A stretch of DNA of 13,369 bases from JAAFIP01 sp031431335 (lineage in GTDB: Bacteria > Pseudomonadota > Gammaproteobacteria > Burkholderiales > Burkholderiaceae_C), in NCBI GenBank assembly GCA_031431335.1, contig JANPDG010000002.1, positions 1 through 13,369 on the forward strand. Direction: 5' to 3'. Under the pieces are notes generated by a model that worked only from the letters and a program-made list of their open reading frames with translations, was not told the DNA's origin and ran no database searches. The translations under genes and the position numbers were made by a program. Numbering within the stretch: position 1 is the first letter of the stretch; every line of letters begins with the position of its first letter. This document shows positions 13,111-13,369 of this stretch, one piece after another.

Positions 13111-13369
13111 GTGGATTACCCCAAACTCTCCCCTGGCAAGCGCCATACCCTGCCCCGCCCCATCAGCTCTGCTGACTCGCTGCTTTTGGCCGAATTTTCC
13201 ACCCGCGAAAAAGCTGCCGGGCGCATCACCGCTATTGTTACCGCCGACGCTACTGACGCGCAGCGCATCTTGGACGAGATGGCGTTTTTTGCACCCGACC
13301 TGCAAACCGTCATATTCCCCGACTGGGAAACCCTGCCTTACGACACCTTTTCCCCGCACCAAGACCTGA
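13111..13369 (+). CDS. mfd: Transcription-repair coupling factor Mfd, 5' part
   Basis: The frame from GTG 13111 is open to the right edge, giving 86 residues of a protein usually near 1150. The opening PGKRHTLPRPISSADSLLLAEF and the stretch FFAPDLQTVIFPDWETLPYD then TFSPHQDL match the N-terminal UvrB-homology (UvrA-binding) module of Mfd, notably FPDWETLPYD. Mfd is a DNA translocase that removes stalled RNA polymerase and recruits nucleotide excision repair. The start is a GTG without an obvious Shine-Dalgarno; no in-frame ATG lies just upstream, and the family N-terminus fits this start. It is divergent from ispD. The ATP-binding and translocase domains lie outside the window. Confidence 0.92.
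   Translation, partial: MDYPKLSPGKRHTLPRPISSADSLLLAEFSTREKAAGRITAIVTADATDAQRILDEMAFFAPDLQTVIFPDWETLPYDTFSPHQDL

Noticed and set aside
13096..13362. 88-residue minus-strand open frame at the right edge
   Set aside because: Antisense to the Mfd N-terminus, which is clearly recognisable on the plus strand.

Overview
The window reads as chromosomal DNA of a betaproteobacterium, most likely Burkholderiales, family Comamonadaceae. This rests on the DUF934-cysH-cysD-cysN sulfur cluster, the close OmpR/EnvZ orthologues, the mfd // ispD-ispF divergent arrangement, and AT-rich dispersed repeats of a kind I associate with that family. The taxonomic call is inference, not a database result.

Left (1-3280): the tail of an assimilatory sulfate reduction operon. 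A partial DUF934 gene, APS reductase CysH and the two ATP sulfurylase subunits CysD and CysN are packed with ATGA overlaps or a 1-nt gap. Sulfate is activated to APS by CysDN and reduced directly to sulfite by CysH; no APS kinase gene is present here. Next (3353-4798) come a 7Fe ferredoxin (FdxA) and a thioredoxin-reductase-like ferredoxin-NADP reductase, an NADPH-to-ferredoxin electron path that could feed sulfite reductase. A tRNA-Asn with a consensus -10 box and a strong terminator follows.

Middle (4974-9124): a 463-bp non-coding stretch with stable hairpins, then a lipoprotein with a Pro/Thr/Gly heptad-like tandem repeat. It converges, across a two-way terminator, on a SIMPL/DUF541 secreted protein; a small secreted hypothetical protein lies upstream of that on the same strand. 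Divergent to these is the ompR-envZ two-component pair, which is separated by 94 bp holding a perfect 19-bp hairpin rather than overlapping as in enteric bacteria.

Right (10626-13369): a 350-bp element with inverted AT-rich ends sits directly behind envZ. Then, on the minus strand, ispD-ispF (isoprenoid MEP pathway) and an M74 (MepA-like) murein endopeptidase gene; divergently, the start of mfd runs off the right edge.

The most unusual signal is a dispersed ~44-bp repeat. Two copies form the inverted ends of the element behind envZ. A third overlaps the ispF stop codon and the start region of the endopeptidase gene. Two diverged matches lie inside coding sequence (the cysN linker and the SIMPL signal peptide).
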